A DNA stretch of 64,000 nucleotides. Source: Pseudomonas brassicacearum subsp. brassicacearum. Lineage in GTDB: Bacteria; Pseudomonadota; Gammaproteobacteria; Pseudomonadales; Pseudomonadaceae. Made by a program: the position numbers and the translations under genes. Positions 7,382-17,863 of the stretch are shown piece by piece. The stretch's first letter is position 1. The number at the start of each line of letters is the position of its first letter. The stretch spans positions 186,001 to 250,000 of the forward strand of contig NZ_VZPJ01000009.1 of the NCBI RefSeq assembly GCF_008801605.1. Reading direction: 5' to 3'. Under the pieces are notes generated by a model, which searched no databases, had not been told where the DNA came from, and saw only the letters and a list, made by a program, of their open reading frames with translations.

Positions 7382-9976
7382 TCAAGCCAAACGCGACAAC
7401 ATCTCCTGCGCTTCGCTCTTCTGGGTGGCGTCGCCTTCGCTGAGGACTTCGCCGAGGATGTCGCGGGCGCCGTCGTTGTCGCCCATGTCGATGTAGGCCT
7501 GGGCCAGATCGAGCTTGGTCGCCACTTCGTCGGTACCGCTAAGGAAGTCGAAGTCCGGTTCGTCTTCAGCACCGACCAGGGCATCTTCGGCGGTAAACGT
7601 CGGCTGGCCCAGGCTGTCGGACAGGCGATCCAGCTCGGCGTTTACATCATCCAGCTCGGACTCGAAGGCATCCTTGGGCGCATCGTGCGCGTCCATTTCG
7701 TCAGACAGGGACAGATCGAAGTCCGCCGGCAGTTCGAGATCGTCGGCTGGGGTGTCAGCCAAGGCTGGCGCTTCAGTCGCAGGCAAATCCAGGCCCTTGA
7801 GATCGTCGTCCAGGTCCAGCAGGAAGTCTTCGTCGTCGAGCGCCGGGATCGGGGTCGGCGCATCGGCGCCCAGGTCCAGGTCGAATTCCGACAGGTCATC
7901 CAGGCTTTCGTTGGCTTCAGTCTGCTGCTTGAGCACCGACTCGAAACTCAGGTCGTCGTCTTCCGGGAACGCGTCCAGCTCAGCGACAGGCTCTGGCGTC
8001 GGCGCAGCCGGGGTCGTTTCCAGGTCATCCAGGCTCAGGTCGAAGGCGCTGTCCAGCTCTTCGTCGGTCGGTGTCTTGTCTTCCAACAGCTCCTTGACGT
8101 ACTGCGCGTCCAGCTCTGCTGCCACTGTCGCGGCGGCCAAGCCAGCGGCGGAGGCGATCACCATGGCCGGGAAACGGCTTTTCAGCTGTTCGACCTGGGC
8201 GAAGTTTTCGCCATTGGCCACCAACTGGCGTTCCTGGGCGACGAAAGCGTCGCGGTCGCCCTGCTGACCGTAGACTTCCATCAGTTTCAGGCGCAGGTCG
8301 CTGCGCTGGGGCTCGGCCTTGATGCCTTGTTCAAGCAGGTCGGCGGCCTGGTTCAAGCGGCCGCGATCGATATGGGACTGGGCCTGGGGCAGCACGTCGT
8401 CGGAGCGCTCGGCAGCCGGAGCCACCAATGGCGCCGCGATAGGCGGTGTGACCACCACAGGCGCAACCACTGGAGCCGGCTTGGGGACTGGCGCAGGGGC
8501 AGGCACGGGTTTTGGCTCAAGTTTTACGCTTGGCGGCGGAACATCAATGCCCTCGAAGCTGCTCGGGGGCAGATCGAGCTCCGGGGAGAAGTCAGCCTCC
8601 TCCTCGAGGGCTCGGGCCATGCGCAAGTGCTTTTCCGCTTCCTGTTGAGCCTTGCGGCGACGGGCGAGCAACAACAGCAACAACAGCAGGAGCAGCGCGC
8701 CGCCGCCAATCAATCCCAGCAGGATCGGATTGGTCAGCAGGTCGTTGTATTTTTGCTCGTTGGACGCGGCAGGCGTCGGCTCGACCGCAGTGGCAGGCGG
8801 CGTCGCTTCCGGGGCTGCCTCTGGCGCAGGTGCAGCCGCCGGGGCCTGTGCCGCTGGCGCAGGGGTCAGCTCTGCGGACATTGCAGGAGGTGCCTCGCCA
8901 GCAGGAGGAACGGCGGCACCTTCGGCCTGCATCTTGGCCAGTTGGTTGTTCTTCAGCTCGATCAGGCGCTGCAGTTTGTCCAGTTGGCTCTGCAGATCCG
9001 CCATGCGGCTTTTCAGTTCTTCGTTATCCCGGCGAGCCGAGTCGAGGCTTTCCTGGGTGACTGCAAGCTTGTTGGTGAGCGCCTGGGCATCGCCGGCAGC
9101 GCCCTTGCCCTTGCCGCCCGCCTTCGCTGAGTCAGCCGACACCAGGCTCAAGTTGTCGCGGCCGGCAGCCTGTGCCGGCGCGCCTTCACCACGGCCACGC
9201 TTGGTAGCATCCAATTGCTGCTTGCCAGCACCCGCCACGCTACGACGACCCGAGCGCCAGGCGGCGTTCTGCGCAGCCACTTCAGCGATGGCCTGGGGTT
9301 GCGGCAATGCAGTGCTTTGCACCGGGTCCGGCAGGCGCAATACCTGGCCGGTCTTGAGCAGGTTGATGTTGCCGTTGATGAATGCGTTCGGGTTCAACGC
9401 CTGGATTGCCAGCATGGTTTGCTGGACCGATCCACCGTTACGCACCTTGGCGGCGATTTCCCACAGGGTATCGCGCGGCGTGGTGGTGTATTGCGAAGGC
9501 TTGGTCGCCCCGGTGACCGGCGTGGACACGACCTGGGGCGGTTTCGCCCGGGCGGCGTCGGCGGCCTGTGGCGAGAATTTGGAAGGATCGAGCAATACGC
9601 TGTAGTCGCGCAGCAGACGGCCGTTGGGCCACATCACCTGCACCAGGAACTTGACCATCGGTTCAGACAGCGGCCGGCTGGACGTTACCCGCAGGACGCT
9701 CTTGCCATTGGCGTTGATCACCGGGGTGAAGCTCAGGTCATTGAGAAAGGCCTGGCGGTCGACGCCGGCCTTGGCGAAGTCATCGGGCGAGGCCAGGCTC
9801 GGCACGACTTCGGCAGCGGTCAGTTGCTGGACGTCGAGCAACTCGATCTCGGCGACCAGGGGCTGGTTCGGCGTCGACTTCAGGGTCAATTCCCCGAGCC
9901 CGAGCGCTTGCGCCATACCGGAGGACAGCGCCGAGGCGGCCGCTATTGCTAACACCAGTTTGCGAACTTGAACCAT
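7382..9976 (-). CDS. fimV: FimV/HubP-family polar scaffold protein
   Basis: FimV is a large inner-membrane protein that organises the cell pole and supports type IV pilus assembly and twitching. This 864-residue copy has a signal peptide (about residues 1-25), a conserved N-terminal FimV domain starting LGLGELTLKSTPNQPL, a LysM peptidoglycan-binding segment (about 160-215), a coiled coil (about 310-345), a membrane segment made largely of leucines (about 418-440), a long acidic repeat-poor cytoplasmic region, and a C-terminal TPR-like FimV motif (LDLAQAYIDMGDNDGARDIL). The Asp/Glu-rich half creates long open frames on the other strand, which are not genes. A terminator follows the stop. Confidence 0.95.
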   Translation of the reverse strand: MVQVRKLVLAIAAASALSSGMAQALGLGELTLKSTPNQPLVAEIELLDVQQLTAAEVVPSLASPDDFAKAGVDRQAFLNDLSFTPVINANGKSVLRVTSSRPLSEPMVKFLVQVMWPNGRLLRDYSVLLDPSKFSPQAADAARAKPPQVVSTPVTGATKPSQYTTTPRDTLWEIAAKVRNGGSVQQTMLAIQALNPNAFINGNINLLKTGQVLRLPDPVQSTALPQPQAIAEVAAQNAAWRSGRRSVAGAGKQQLDATKRGRGEGAPAQAAGRDNLSLVSADSAKAGGKGKGAAGDAQALTNKLAVTQESLDSARRDNEELKSRMADLQSQLDKLQRLIELKNNQLAKMQAEGAAVPPAGEAPPAMSAELTPAPAAQAPAAAPAPEAAPEATPPATAVEPTPAASNEQKYNDLLTNPILLGLIGGGALLLLLLLLLLARRRKAQQEAEKHLRMARALEEEADFSPELDLPPSSFEGIDVPPPSVKLEPKPVPAPAPVPKPAPVVAPVVVTPPIAAPLVAPAAERSDDVLPQAQSHIDRGRLNQAADLLEQGIKAEPQRSDLRLKLMEVYGQQGDRDAFVAQERQLVANGENFAQVEQLKSRFPAMVIASAAGLAAATVAAELDAQYVKELLEDKTPTDEELDSAFDLSLDDLETTPAAPTPEPVAELDAFPEDDDLSFESVLKQQTEANESLDDLSEFDLDLGADAPTPIPALDDEDFLLDLDDDLKGLDLPATEAPALADTPADDLELPADFDLSLSDEMDAHDAPKDAFESELDDVNAELDRLSDSLGQPTFTAEDALVGAEDEPDFDFLSGTDEVATKLDLAQAYIDMGDNDGARDILGEVLSEGDATQKSEAQEMLSRLA

Positions 9977-10186
9977 AGCCTCTTCCTTTGTTTGAACATT
10001 CCTCGGCCAGCGAGAAGGTATTGATGCCGCTGCCGTAAGGCATTGCGCGCAGCCCCGAAGCGACGGTGCGCGCGATCATTTCACTCATGCCCCGGGAAAG
10101 TCCCCCAGAGGGATGTTCGCCTTCAGCATTCCGACCAAGCATAGCGCCCAGCTAGAATCATTCGACAAATTGATGCCAAGTATCTT

Positions 10187-11197
10187 TTACAGCAAGTCTT
10201 TTATCAACAACTCAGCCACCTGCACCGCATTGAGCGCCGCGCCCTTGCGCACGTTATCTGACGTCAGCCACATATTTAGTTCCGCCGGATCATCGATCCC
10301 ACCGCGCACACGACCAACGTAGACCACATCCTGCCCCACCGCATCGCCCACCGCCGTCGGGTAATCGCCCGCATCCACCAGCTCGATACCGGGTGCCGCT
10401 TCCAACGCCGCGTTGACCTTGGCCAGGTCGATGGGACTGGCAGACTGCACAGTCACGCTAAAGCTATCGCCAAAAAACACCGGGGCTTGAATGCAAGTTA
10501 CGGAAATCTTTAACAAAGGCTGATTCAGCACCTGGCGCAACTCGCGGACCAGGCGCTTTTCCAGCTGCGTATGGCCCTGCTCGTCCGGGATGCCGACCTG
10601 GGCCAGCAGGTTGAACGCCATCTGCCGATCAAAGAATTTCGGCTCCAGCGGACGGGCGTTGAGCAGCTCGGCGGTCTGGCGCGCCAATTCGCTCACGGCC
10701 ACGCGGCCCTGGGCCGACACAGCGAGGCTGGCGGTCAGGCTGATGCGCTGCAAGTCCAGGCATTCGCGCAGCGGCGCCAGCACGACCGCCAAGGCCGTGG
10801 CCGAGGCGCTGGGGCTACCGACCTGCAACGGCTTGCTCAAACCGGCGAGCACCTGGGCGTTGGCTTCCGGCACGATCTGCGGCGCCTGTTCGGGCGGCAA
10901 GGCGCCGGACAGGTCAATCAGCGCACAACCGGCCGCCGTGGCCCGCGGGGCGAAACTCAGGGTCACCGCCGGGCCGGCGGCGAAGAACACCAGTTGGACT
11001 TTGCTGAAATCGAACTCGTCGACTTCGCGCACCCGCACGTTTTTGCCGCGGAACATCACCGAGCTGCCTGCCGATTCGCTGCTGGCCAGCAGGTGCAGGT
11101 TGCCGACCGGGAAGTCCCGCTCTTCGAGAATCTGGACGAGGGTTTCGCCGACAGTACCGGTGGCGCCGATCACGGCAATATCAAAGGACTGGCTCAT
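10187..11197 (-). CDS. Usg-like aspartate-semialdehyde dehydrogenase homologue, probably non-catalytic
   Basis: This 336-residue protein has the ASADH fold, with the NADP-binding start IAVIGATGTVGE and the dimerisation region seen in Asd paralogues. In active ASADH the nucleophilic Cys lies in a PNCST-like motif; here the equivalent stretch reads QVGSPSASATAL with no Cys. The usual GHS with the catalytic His reads FFGDSF. Both catalytic residues therefore seem replaced. The true asd lies just upstream on the same strand. The Pseudomonas/E. coli Usg proteins occupy the same position near asd, fimV and truA. Its function is unknown. Confidence 0.85.
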   Translation of the reverse strand: MSQSFDIAVIGATGTVGETLVQILEERDFPVGNLHLLASSESAGSSVMFRGKNVRVREVDEFDFSKVQLVFFAAGPAVTLSFAPRATAAGCALIDLSGALPPEQAPQIVPEANAQVLAGLSKPLQVGSPSASATALAVVLAPLRECLDLQRISLTASLAVSAQGRVAVSELARQTAELLNARPLEPKFFDRQMAFNLLAQVGIPDEQGHTQLEKRLVRELRQVLNQPLLKISVTCIQAPVFFGDSFSVTVQSASPIDLAKVNAALEAAPGIELVDAGDYPTAVGDAVGQDVVYVGRVRGGIDDPAELNMWLTSDNVRKGAALNAVQVAELLIKDLL

Positions 11198-11291
11198 GGG
11201 TCTACCTCAGGTAAAACGTGGGGAGCGGCACTTTACCGGGTGGTGGGTATGCAGGCAATTGGCCGGAGGCTTTGCAGTGCCTGGGCTGGCC

Positions 11292-11371
11292 TCATCGCGA
11301 GCAAGCTCGCTCCCACATGGGGTCTTCAGTGGCCACAAAACCTGTGGGAGCGAGCTTGCTCGCGATGAGGC
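11292..11371. repeat. REP inverted pair
   Basis: TCGCGAGCAAGCTCGCTCCCA and its inverted partner lie about 35 bp apart, between the Usg-like gene and asd. Confidence 0.85.
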
Positions 11372-11403
11372 CAGCCCTGACACACAACCGCCCCCCAATA
11401 AAA

Positions 11404-11431
11404 AACCCGCACCTCTCACAAGGCACGGGTT
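11404..11431 (-). terminator. Terminator of asd
   Basis: Arms AACCCG and CGGGTT, with partly paired inner bases, lie 20 bp after the asd stop. TTTTTATT follows on the minus strand. Confidence 0.7.
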
Positions 11432-11450
11432 CTTTCACAGCAGCAATCGA

Positions 11451-12563
11451 TCAACGCTCGAGCAGGATCCGCAGCATGCGACGCAGCGGTTCGGCCGCGC
11501 CCCACAGCAGTTGGTCGCCGACGGTGAAGGCGCCGACGAATTGCGAACCCATGTTGAGCTTGCGCAAACGACCCACCGGTACGTTCAGGGTGCCGGTGAC
11601 CTTGGTCGGGCTCAGCTCCTGCATGCTGATTTCGCGGTTGTTCGGCACCAGCTTGACCCAAGGGTTGTGCTGGCTGATCAACCCTTCGATGTCGGCGATC
11701 GGCACGTCTTTGTTCAGCTTGATGGTCAGCGCCTGGCTGTGGCAGCGCATGGCGCCGATGCGCACGCAGATACCGTCCACCGGGATCGGGCTCTTGAAGC
11801 GACCCAGGATCTTGTTGGTTTCGGCCTGGGCCTTCCACTCTTCACGGCTCTGGCCGTTAGGCAGTTCCTTGTCGATCCAGGGGATCAGGCTGCCAGCCAG
11901 CGGTACGCCGAAGTTCTCGGTTGGGTAGGCATCGCTGCGCATCGCCTCGGCGACCTTGCGGTCGATGTCGAGGATGGCGCTGGCCGGGTTGGCCAGGTCA
12001 TCGGCGACGGCGGCATGGGTGGCGCCCATCTGCTTGATCAGCTCACGCATGTTCTGCGCGCCGGCACCGGACGCTGCCTGGTAGGTCATGGCGCTCATCC
12101 ACTCCACCAGACCGGCTTCGAACAGGCCGCCCAGCCCCATCAGCATCAGGCTGACGGTGCAGTTGCCGCCGATGTAGTTCTTGGTGCCCGCGTCCAGCTG
12201 CTGGTCGATGACCTTGCGGTTCACCGGGTCGAGGACGATCACCGCGTCGTCCTGCATGCGCAGGCTGGAAGCGGCGTCGATCCAGTAACCCTGCCAGCCG
12301 GCTTCACGCAGCTTGGGGAAGACTTCGCTGGTGTAGTCGCCGCCCTGGCAGGTCAGGATCACGTCGAGCGTCTTGAGCTCTTCGATGCTGTAGGCATCCT
12401 TGAGCGCACCGGTGTCCTTGCCCACGGACGGGCCCTGGCCACCGACATTGGAAGTGGTGAAAAACACCGGCTCAATGAGATCGAAATCCTGCTCTTCCAG
12501 CATTCGCTGCATGAGCACGGAACCGACCATGCCGCGCCAACCGATCAGACCTACACGTTTCAT
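11451..12563 (-). CDS. asd: Aspartate-semialdehyde dehydrogenase
   Basis: Asd reduces aspartyl phosphate to aspartate semialdehyde, the branch point to lysine/diaminopimelate, threonine and methionine. The 370-residue protein starts MKRVGLIGWRGMVGSVL (NADP loop), has the catalytic Cys in GGNCTVSLMLMG near residue 135, and shows CVRIGAMRCHSQAL, which carries the catalytic His region. Length matches the Gram-negative Asd class. The in-frame start ten codons upstream lacks a ribosome site and would overlap the hairpin after leuB. The catalytically depleted paralogue follows downstream. Confidence 0.97.
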   Translation of the reverse strand: MKRVGLIGWRGMVGSVLMQRMLEEQDFDLIEPVFFTTSNVGGQGPSVGKDTGALKDAYSIEELKTLDVILTCQGGDYTSEVFPKLREAGWQGYWIDAASSLRMQDDAVIVLDPVNRKVIDQQLDAGTKNYIGGNCTVSLMLMGLGGLFEAGLVEWMSAMTYQAASGAGAQNMRELIKQMGATHAAVADDLANPASAILDIDRKVAEAMRSDAYPTENFGVPLAGSLIPWIDKELPNGQSREEWKAQAETNKILGRFKSPIPVDGICVRIGAMRCHSQALTIKLNKDVPIADIEGLISQHNPWVKLVPNNREISMQELSPTKVTGTLNVPVGRLRKLNMGSQFVGAFTVGDQLLWGAAEPLRRMLRILLER

Positions 12564-12584
12564 CGCAACTACACCTATACAAAA

Positions 12585-12611
12585 GTGGGCCACCGTCGAA
12601 GCGGTGGGCCC
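12585..12611 (-). terminator. Terminator-like hairpin after leuB
   Basis: GGGCCACCG pairs with CGGTGGGCCC (one bulge). TTTTGTA follows on the minus strand, just after the leuB stop and 20 bp before asd. Confidence 0.65.
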
Positions 12612-12617
12612 GAAAGA

Positions 12618-13700
<1,083 letters not shown>

Positions 13701-13766
13701 GCTTTCCTCGTTTGCTCTGTCGGCACACGCCTGGGCTTTGTACCCAACGCCTGGCCGGGAAAAATG

Positions 13767-14531
13767 CTATCGCTCGGCCCACAGCACCAGTACATCTGTA
13801 CTGAACGAACCATCGGCCTCAATCTCAAAATATTCACGCACTTCATCGCCCATCGAACGCTGCAGCTGGAGAATCGCCGCCCGCATCACCTCGGGGGTGC
13901 GCATGCGCTCGACCCAGGAGCGATATTCCAGGCGCAGGCGTTGGCGCGAGGTGCTGCGGGTGTGCAACCCCGCTTCGCTGACCTGGCGCAACCACTCGCC
14001 GGCAGAATAATCGCGCACGTGGCTAGTGTCGCGCAGCACTTCGACGCTTTGCAGGTACGTGTCCAGCAACGGCATGCCAGGCGACAGGACGTCGATGAAC
14101 GCCACCACCCCGCCCGGCTTGAGCACCCGGCGCACTTTTCGCAACGCCAGGCCCAGGTCGCTCCAATGATGCGCCGAATAGCGGCTGAACACGAAGTCGA
14201 ACTCAGCGTCGGCGAACGGCAGGCGCTCAGCGGCGCCGCATACCGTGCTGATATTGCCCAGGCCACGCTCGGCAGCCGCCGTGGCGACCACGTCGAGCAT
14301 CTGCTGGGACAAATCATAAGCCACCACTTCACCGGCCAGCGGCGCCACGTGGAAACTCACATGGCCGGCGCCGCACCCCAGGTCCAGCACCCGGGCATCG
14401 CCACGACCGGCCAACGCAGCCTGTAGCAGCGCGAATTCAGCGCCCTGGGCGTGCACGGCACTGCTCAGATAGGCCGAGGCCTGTTCACCGAATTGCTTTT
14501 GTACAACCTGACTGTGGGCGGTGCTGGTCAT
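13767..14531 (-). CDS. Class I SAM-dependent methyltransferase (UbiE-like)
   Basis: This 254-residue protein starts MTSTAHSQVVQKQFGEQ. It has the SAM-binding motif I VLDLGCGAGHVSF near residue 47, a later acidic/aromatic motif DFVFSRYSAHHW, and VLKPGGVVAFIDV, typical of the UbiE/Coq5 type. The substrate cannot be told. It sits inside the leucine cluster between leuD and leuB, an arrangement seen in other pseudomonads. Whether it has any part in leucine metabolism is unknown. A REP pair lies directly upstream. The longer in-frame reading starts inside that REP pair and is rejected. Confidence 0.88.
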   Translation of the reverse strand: MTSTAHSQVVQKQFGEQASAYLSSAVHAQGAEFALLQAALAGRGDARVLDLGCGAGHVSFHVAPLAGEVVAYDLSQQMLDVVATAAAERGLGNISTVCGAAERLPFADAEFDFVFSRYSAHHWSDLGLALRKVRRVLKPGGVVAFIDVLSPGMPLLDTYLQSVEVLRDTSHVRDYSAGEWLRQVSEAGLHTRSTSRQRLRLEYRSWVERMRTPEVMRAAILQLQRSMGDEVREYFEIEADGSFSTDVLVLWAER

Positions 14532-14570
14532 GGGGACTTCCTTTTGGTGTTGTGTTGCCTGGGCGGGCCT

Positions 14571-14648
14571 CATCGCGAGCAAGCTCGCTCCCACAGGGAA
14601 TTTTTGGCGTTCACAAAACACCTGTGGGAGCGAGCTTGCTCGCGATAG
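14571..14648. repeat. REP inverted pair
   Basis: Two inverted REP cores lie between leuD and the methyltransferase gene, splitting the leucine operon. Confidence 0.85.
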
Positions 14649-14673
14649 GGCCGGTACTGCCTACATCAATCCA

Positions 14674-15318
14674 TCAAGCATCGCGAAACAACCAAGGCTG
14701 GCTCGCCCGGTGCTTGGCCTCGAACGCGGCAATCGCCTCGCCGTCCTGCAAGGTCAGGCCGATGTCATCCAGGCCATTGAGCAGGCAATGCTTGCGGAAC
14801 GCGTCGATCTCGAAACCCAGTACCTTGCCGTCAGGACGGGTCACGGTCTGGGCGGCCAGGTCGATCTGCAGTTGATAGCCGGGGTTGGCCTCGACCTGCT
14901 GGAACAGCTCATCCACGTCAGCATCGCTGAGGATGATCGGCAGCAAGCCGTTCTTGAAGCTGTTGTTGAAGAAGATGTCGGCATAGCTCGGCGCGATGAT
15001 GCTGCGGAAACCGTACTCTTCCAGGGCCCATGGCGCGTGCTCGCGGCTCGAGCCGCAGCCGAAGTTCTCACGGGCCAGCAACACGCTGGCGCCCTGGTAA
15101 CGCTCGGCGTTGAGCACGAAATCCTTGTTCAACGGCCGCTTGGAGTTGTCCTGGTACGGCTGGCCGACATCCAGGTAGCGCCACTCGTCGAACAGGTTCG
15201 GGCCGAAGCCGGTGCGCTTGATGGACTTCAGGAACTGCTTGGGAATGATCTGGTCGGTGTCGACGTTGGCACGATCCAAAGGCGCGACAAGACCGGTGTG
15301 CTGGGTAAAAGCTTTCAT
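14674..15318 (-). CDS. leuD: 3-isopropylmalate dehydratase, small subunit
   Basis: LeuD forms the swivelling small subunit of isopropylmalate isomerase with LeuC. The 214-residue protein shows DRANVDTDQIIPKQFLK, where substrate and cluster contacts lie, and the signature NFGCGSSREHAPWAL. It begins 11 bp after leuC ends on the same strand, so the two subunits are cotranscribed. Confidence 0.98.
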   Translation of the reverse strand: MKAFTQHTGLVAPLDRANVDTDQIIPKQFLKSIKRTGFGPNLFDEWRYLDVGQPYQDNSKRPLNKDFVLNAERYQGASVLLARENFGCGSSREHAPWALEEYGFRSIIAPSYADIFFNNSFKNGLLPIILSDADVDELFQQVEANPGYQLQIDLAAQTVTRPDGKVLGFEIDAFRKHCLLNGLDDIGLTLQDGEAIAAFEAKHRASQPWLFRDA

Positions 15319-15329
15319 GCTGCGCTCCT

Positions 15330-16748
15330 TCAGATCAATTCGCGGACATCGACGAAACGGCCGTTGACAGCCGCCGCCGCGGCCATGGCCGGGCTCACCA
15401 GGTGCGTACGGCCACCGGCGCCCTGACGGCCTTCGAAGTTACGGTTGGAGGTGGAGGCGCAATGCTCGCCCGACTCCAAGCGGTCCGGGTTCATCGCCAG
15501 GCACATCGAGCACCCCGGCTCACGCCATTCGAAACCGGCTTCGAGGAAAATCTTGTCCAGCCCTTCCGCTTCCGCCTGGGCCTTCACCAGGCCCGAGCCC
15601 GGCACCACGATGGCCTGCTTGATGGTCGAAGCAACCTTGCGGCCCTTGGCGATCACTGCCGCAGCGCGCAGGTCTTCGATCCGCGAGTTGGTGCAGGAAC
15701 CGATGAACACGCGGTCGAGCTGAATATCGGTGATCGCCTGGTTGGCGCTCAAGCCCATGTATTTCAAGGCGCGGACGATGGAGTCGCGCTTGACCAGGTC
15801 CATTTCCTTGGCCGGATCCGGTACGTTCTGGTCCACCGCCAACACCATCTCAGGCGAAGTGCCCCAGCTGACTTGCGGCTTGATCTGCGTGGCGTCGAGC
15901 TCGACCACGGTGTCGAACTTGGCATCGGCATCCGACACCAGGTCTTTCCAGGCCTCGACCGCCATGTCCCATTCCGCGCCTTTTGGCGAGAACGGACGAC
16001 CCTTGACGTATTCCACGGTTTTTTCATCAGCGGCCACCAGGCCAACGCGGGCACCGGCCTCGATGGACATGTTGCAGATGGTCATGCGGCCTTCGACGGA
16101 CAAGTCGCGGATCGCGCTGCCGGCGAACTCGATGGCATGGCCGTTACCGCCGGCGGTGCCGATCTTGCCGATCACCGCCAGGACGATGTCCTTGGCGGTC
16201 ACACCGAACGGCAGCTTGCCCTCGACGCGCACCAGCATGTTTTTCATTTTCTTGGCGACCAGGCACTGGGTGGCGAGCACATGCTCCACCTCGGAGGTGC
16301 CGATGCCATGGGCCAGGGCCCCGAAAGCACCGTGGGTCGAGGTGTGCGAGTCACCGCAGACCACGGTCATGCCAGGCAAGGTCGCGCCCTGCTCCGGGCC
16401 GATGACGTGGACGATGCCTTGGCGCACGTCATTCATCTTGAATTCGACGATGCCGTATTCGTCACAGTTATCGTCGAGGGTCTGGACCTGCAAGCGCGAG
16501 ACCTGGTCGGCAATGGCTTCGATGCCGCCCTTGCGCTCCGGGGTGGTCGGTACGTTGTGGTCCGGGGTCGCGATGTTGGCATCGATGCGCCAAGGCTTGC
16601 GCCCGGCCAGGCGCAGGCCTTCGAAGGCTTGCGGCGAAGTCACTTCGTGGATGATGTGACGATCGATGTAGATCAGCGCCGAGCCATCGTCGCGCTGCTT
16701 GACCAAATGCGAATCCCAGAGCTTGTCGTAGAGCGTTTTGCCGGCCAT
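15330..16748 (-). CDS. leuC: 3-isopropylmalate dehydratase, large subunit
   Basis: LeuC carries the 4Fe-4S cluster that isomerises 2-isopropylmalate to 3-isopropylmalate. The 472-residue protein begins MAGKTLYDKLWDSHLV. The cluster cysteines lie in FIGSCTNSRIEDLR near residue 347 and in the C-MC pattern of EPGCSMCLAMNPD near residue 407. The start at 16748 is preferred over one five codons upstream because the family begins here. A LysR gene is divergent across 156 bp. Confidence 0.98.
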   Translation of the reverse strand: MAGKTLYDKLWDSHLVKQRDDGSALIYIDRHIIHEVTSPQAFEGLRLAGRKPWRIDANIATPDHNVPTTPERKGGIEAIADQVSRLQVQTLDDNCDEYGIVEFKMNDVRQGIVHVIGPEQGATLPGMTVVCGDSHTSTHGAFGALAHGIGTSEVEHVLATQCLVAKKMKNMLVRVEGKLPFGVTAKDIVLAVIGKIGTAGGNGHAIEFAGSAIRDLSVEGRMTICNMSIEAGARVGLVAADEKTVEYVKGRPFSPKGAEWDMAVEAWKDLVSDADAKFDTVVELDATQIKPQVSWGTSPEMVLAVDQNVPDPAKEMDLVKRDSIVRALKYMGLSANQAITDIQLDRVFIGSCTNSRIEDLRAAAVIAKGRKVASTIKQAIVVPGSGLVKAQAEAEGLDKIFLEAGFEWREPGCSMCLAMNPDRLESGEHCASTSNRNFEGRQGAGGRTHLVSPAMAAAAAVNGRFVDVRELI

Positions 16749-16904
16749 CAGACGGTTCCTCATCAGCTTGTTTCTATGCCCCGGGCCTTGAACGAATCAA
16801 TAACCCCTTGGCTTGTGAGGCTGATCCTATGGGGTTACATTAAATAACTCAAATTCATATTTTTCATACTTTGCATAACCAACTGGAATTCGACCGGAAC
16901 CGTC

Positions 16905-17795
16905 ATGGACCTCGCCAACCTCAATGCCTTTATAGCCATCGCCGAGACGGGCAGTTTCTCCGGCGCCGGCGAACGCCTGCACCTGACCCAGCCGGCTATC
17001 AGCAAGCGCATTGCCGGCCTCGAGCAACAGCTCAAGGTACGCCTGTTCGACCGCCTTGGCCGTGAAGTGGGCCTGACCGAGGCCGGCCGAGCCCTGTTGC
17101 CACGGGCCTATCAGATCCTCAACGTGCTGGACGACACCCGCCGCGCCCTGACCAACCTGAGCGGCGAAGTGACCGGGCGCCTGACGCTCGCCACCAGCCA
17201 CCACATCGGCCTGCACCGCCTGCCACCGTTATTGCGGGAGTTCACCCGACGCTACCCCCAGGTGGCGCTGGATATCCAGTTCCTGGATTCGGAAGTGGCC
17301 TACGAAGAAATCCTCCATGGCCGGGCGGAACTGGCCGTCATCACCCTCGCCCCCGAACCCCACACGCTGGTACGGGCCACGCCGGTGTGGGACGACCCCC
17401 TGGATTTCGTGGTCGCCCCGGAACACGCATTGCTGGAAAACGGTGCGGTCAGCCTGGCGGACATTGCCTTGCATCCGGCGGTTTTCCCGGGGGGCAACAC
17501 GTTTACCCATCACATCGTGCGACGGCTGTTCGAAGCCCAGGGCCTGACGCCGAACATCGCCATGAGCACGAATTACCTGGAAACCATAAAAATGATGGTC
17601 TCCATCGGCCTGGCCTGGAGCGTCTTGCCGCGCACCATGCTCGACGAACAGGTGGCGCGCATTCCTTTGCCGGGCATACAACTCAGTCGCCAGCTAGGCT
17701 ATATCTTGCACACCGAACGGACGCTGTCGAACGCCGCACGGGCTTTCATGGCCTTACTGGACGCACAAATCGATTTGCCAGGGACAAGGGCATAG
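16905..17795 (+). CDS. LysR-family transcriptional regulator, divergent from leuC
   Basis: This 296-residue protein has the N-terminal winged helix-turn-helix (FSGAGERLHLTQPAISKRIAGLEQQL, about residues 18-43) and a C-terminal effector-binding domain. It is transcribed away from leuCD, the usual layout in which a LysR protein controls the divergent gene. Regulation of leuCD by this protein is therefore a reasonable inference, but the effector is unknown. The AT-rich 156-bp gap could hold its sites; no unambiguous T-N11-A box was assigned. Confidence 0.93.
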   Translation: MDLANLNAFIAIAETGSFSGAGERLHLTQPAISKRIAGLEQQLKVRLFDRLGREVGLTEAGRALLPRAYQILNVLDDTRRALTNLSGEVTGRLTLATSHHIGLHRLPPLLREFTRRYPQVALDIQFLDSEVAYEEILHGRAELAVITLAPEPHTLVRATPVWDDPLDFVVAPEHALLENGAVSLADIALHPAVFPGGNTFTHHIVRRLFEAQGLTPNIAMSTNYLETIKMMVSIGLAWSVLPRTMLDEQVARIPLPGIQLSRQLGYILHTERTLSNAARAFMALLDAQIDLPGTRA

Positions 17796-17863
17796 GTTGT
17801 GCCGCGCCTGTAGGGCCTGAAGCCTGTGCTTAACGCCCAACCCCGCTCAAGGCTCGCGAGATA

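Noticed and set aside
7127..9130. A 667-residue plus-strand frame opposite fimV
   Set aside because: It is the complement of the acidic low-complexity part of fimV, begins inside REP sequence, and shows no family-like motifs.
9780..10142. A 120-residue minus-strand frame spanning the fimV start
   Set aside because: It overlaps the secure fimV N-terminus in another frame and its translation shows no recognised motif.
9977..10186. A small gene on the minus strand in the gap between the Usg-like gene and fimV
   Set aside because: An open frame (starting MSEMIARTVASG) overlaps the fimV start out of frame and lacks a convincing ribosome site, so the 210-bp gap is treated as leader/promoter sequence.
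16764..16904. LysR T-N11-A box in the leuC/lysR gap
   Set aside because: The gap is AT-rich and several weak matches exist; none stands out.
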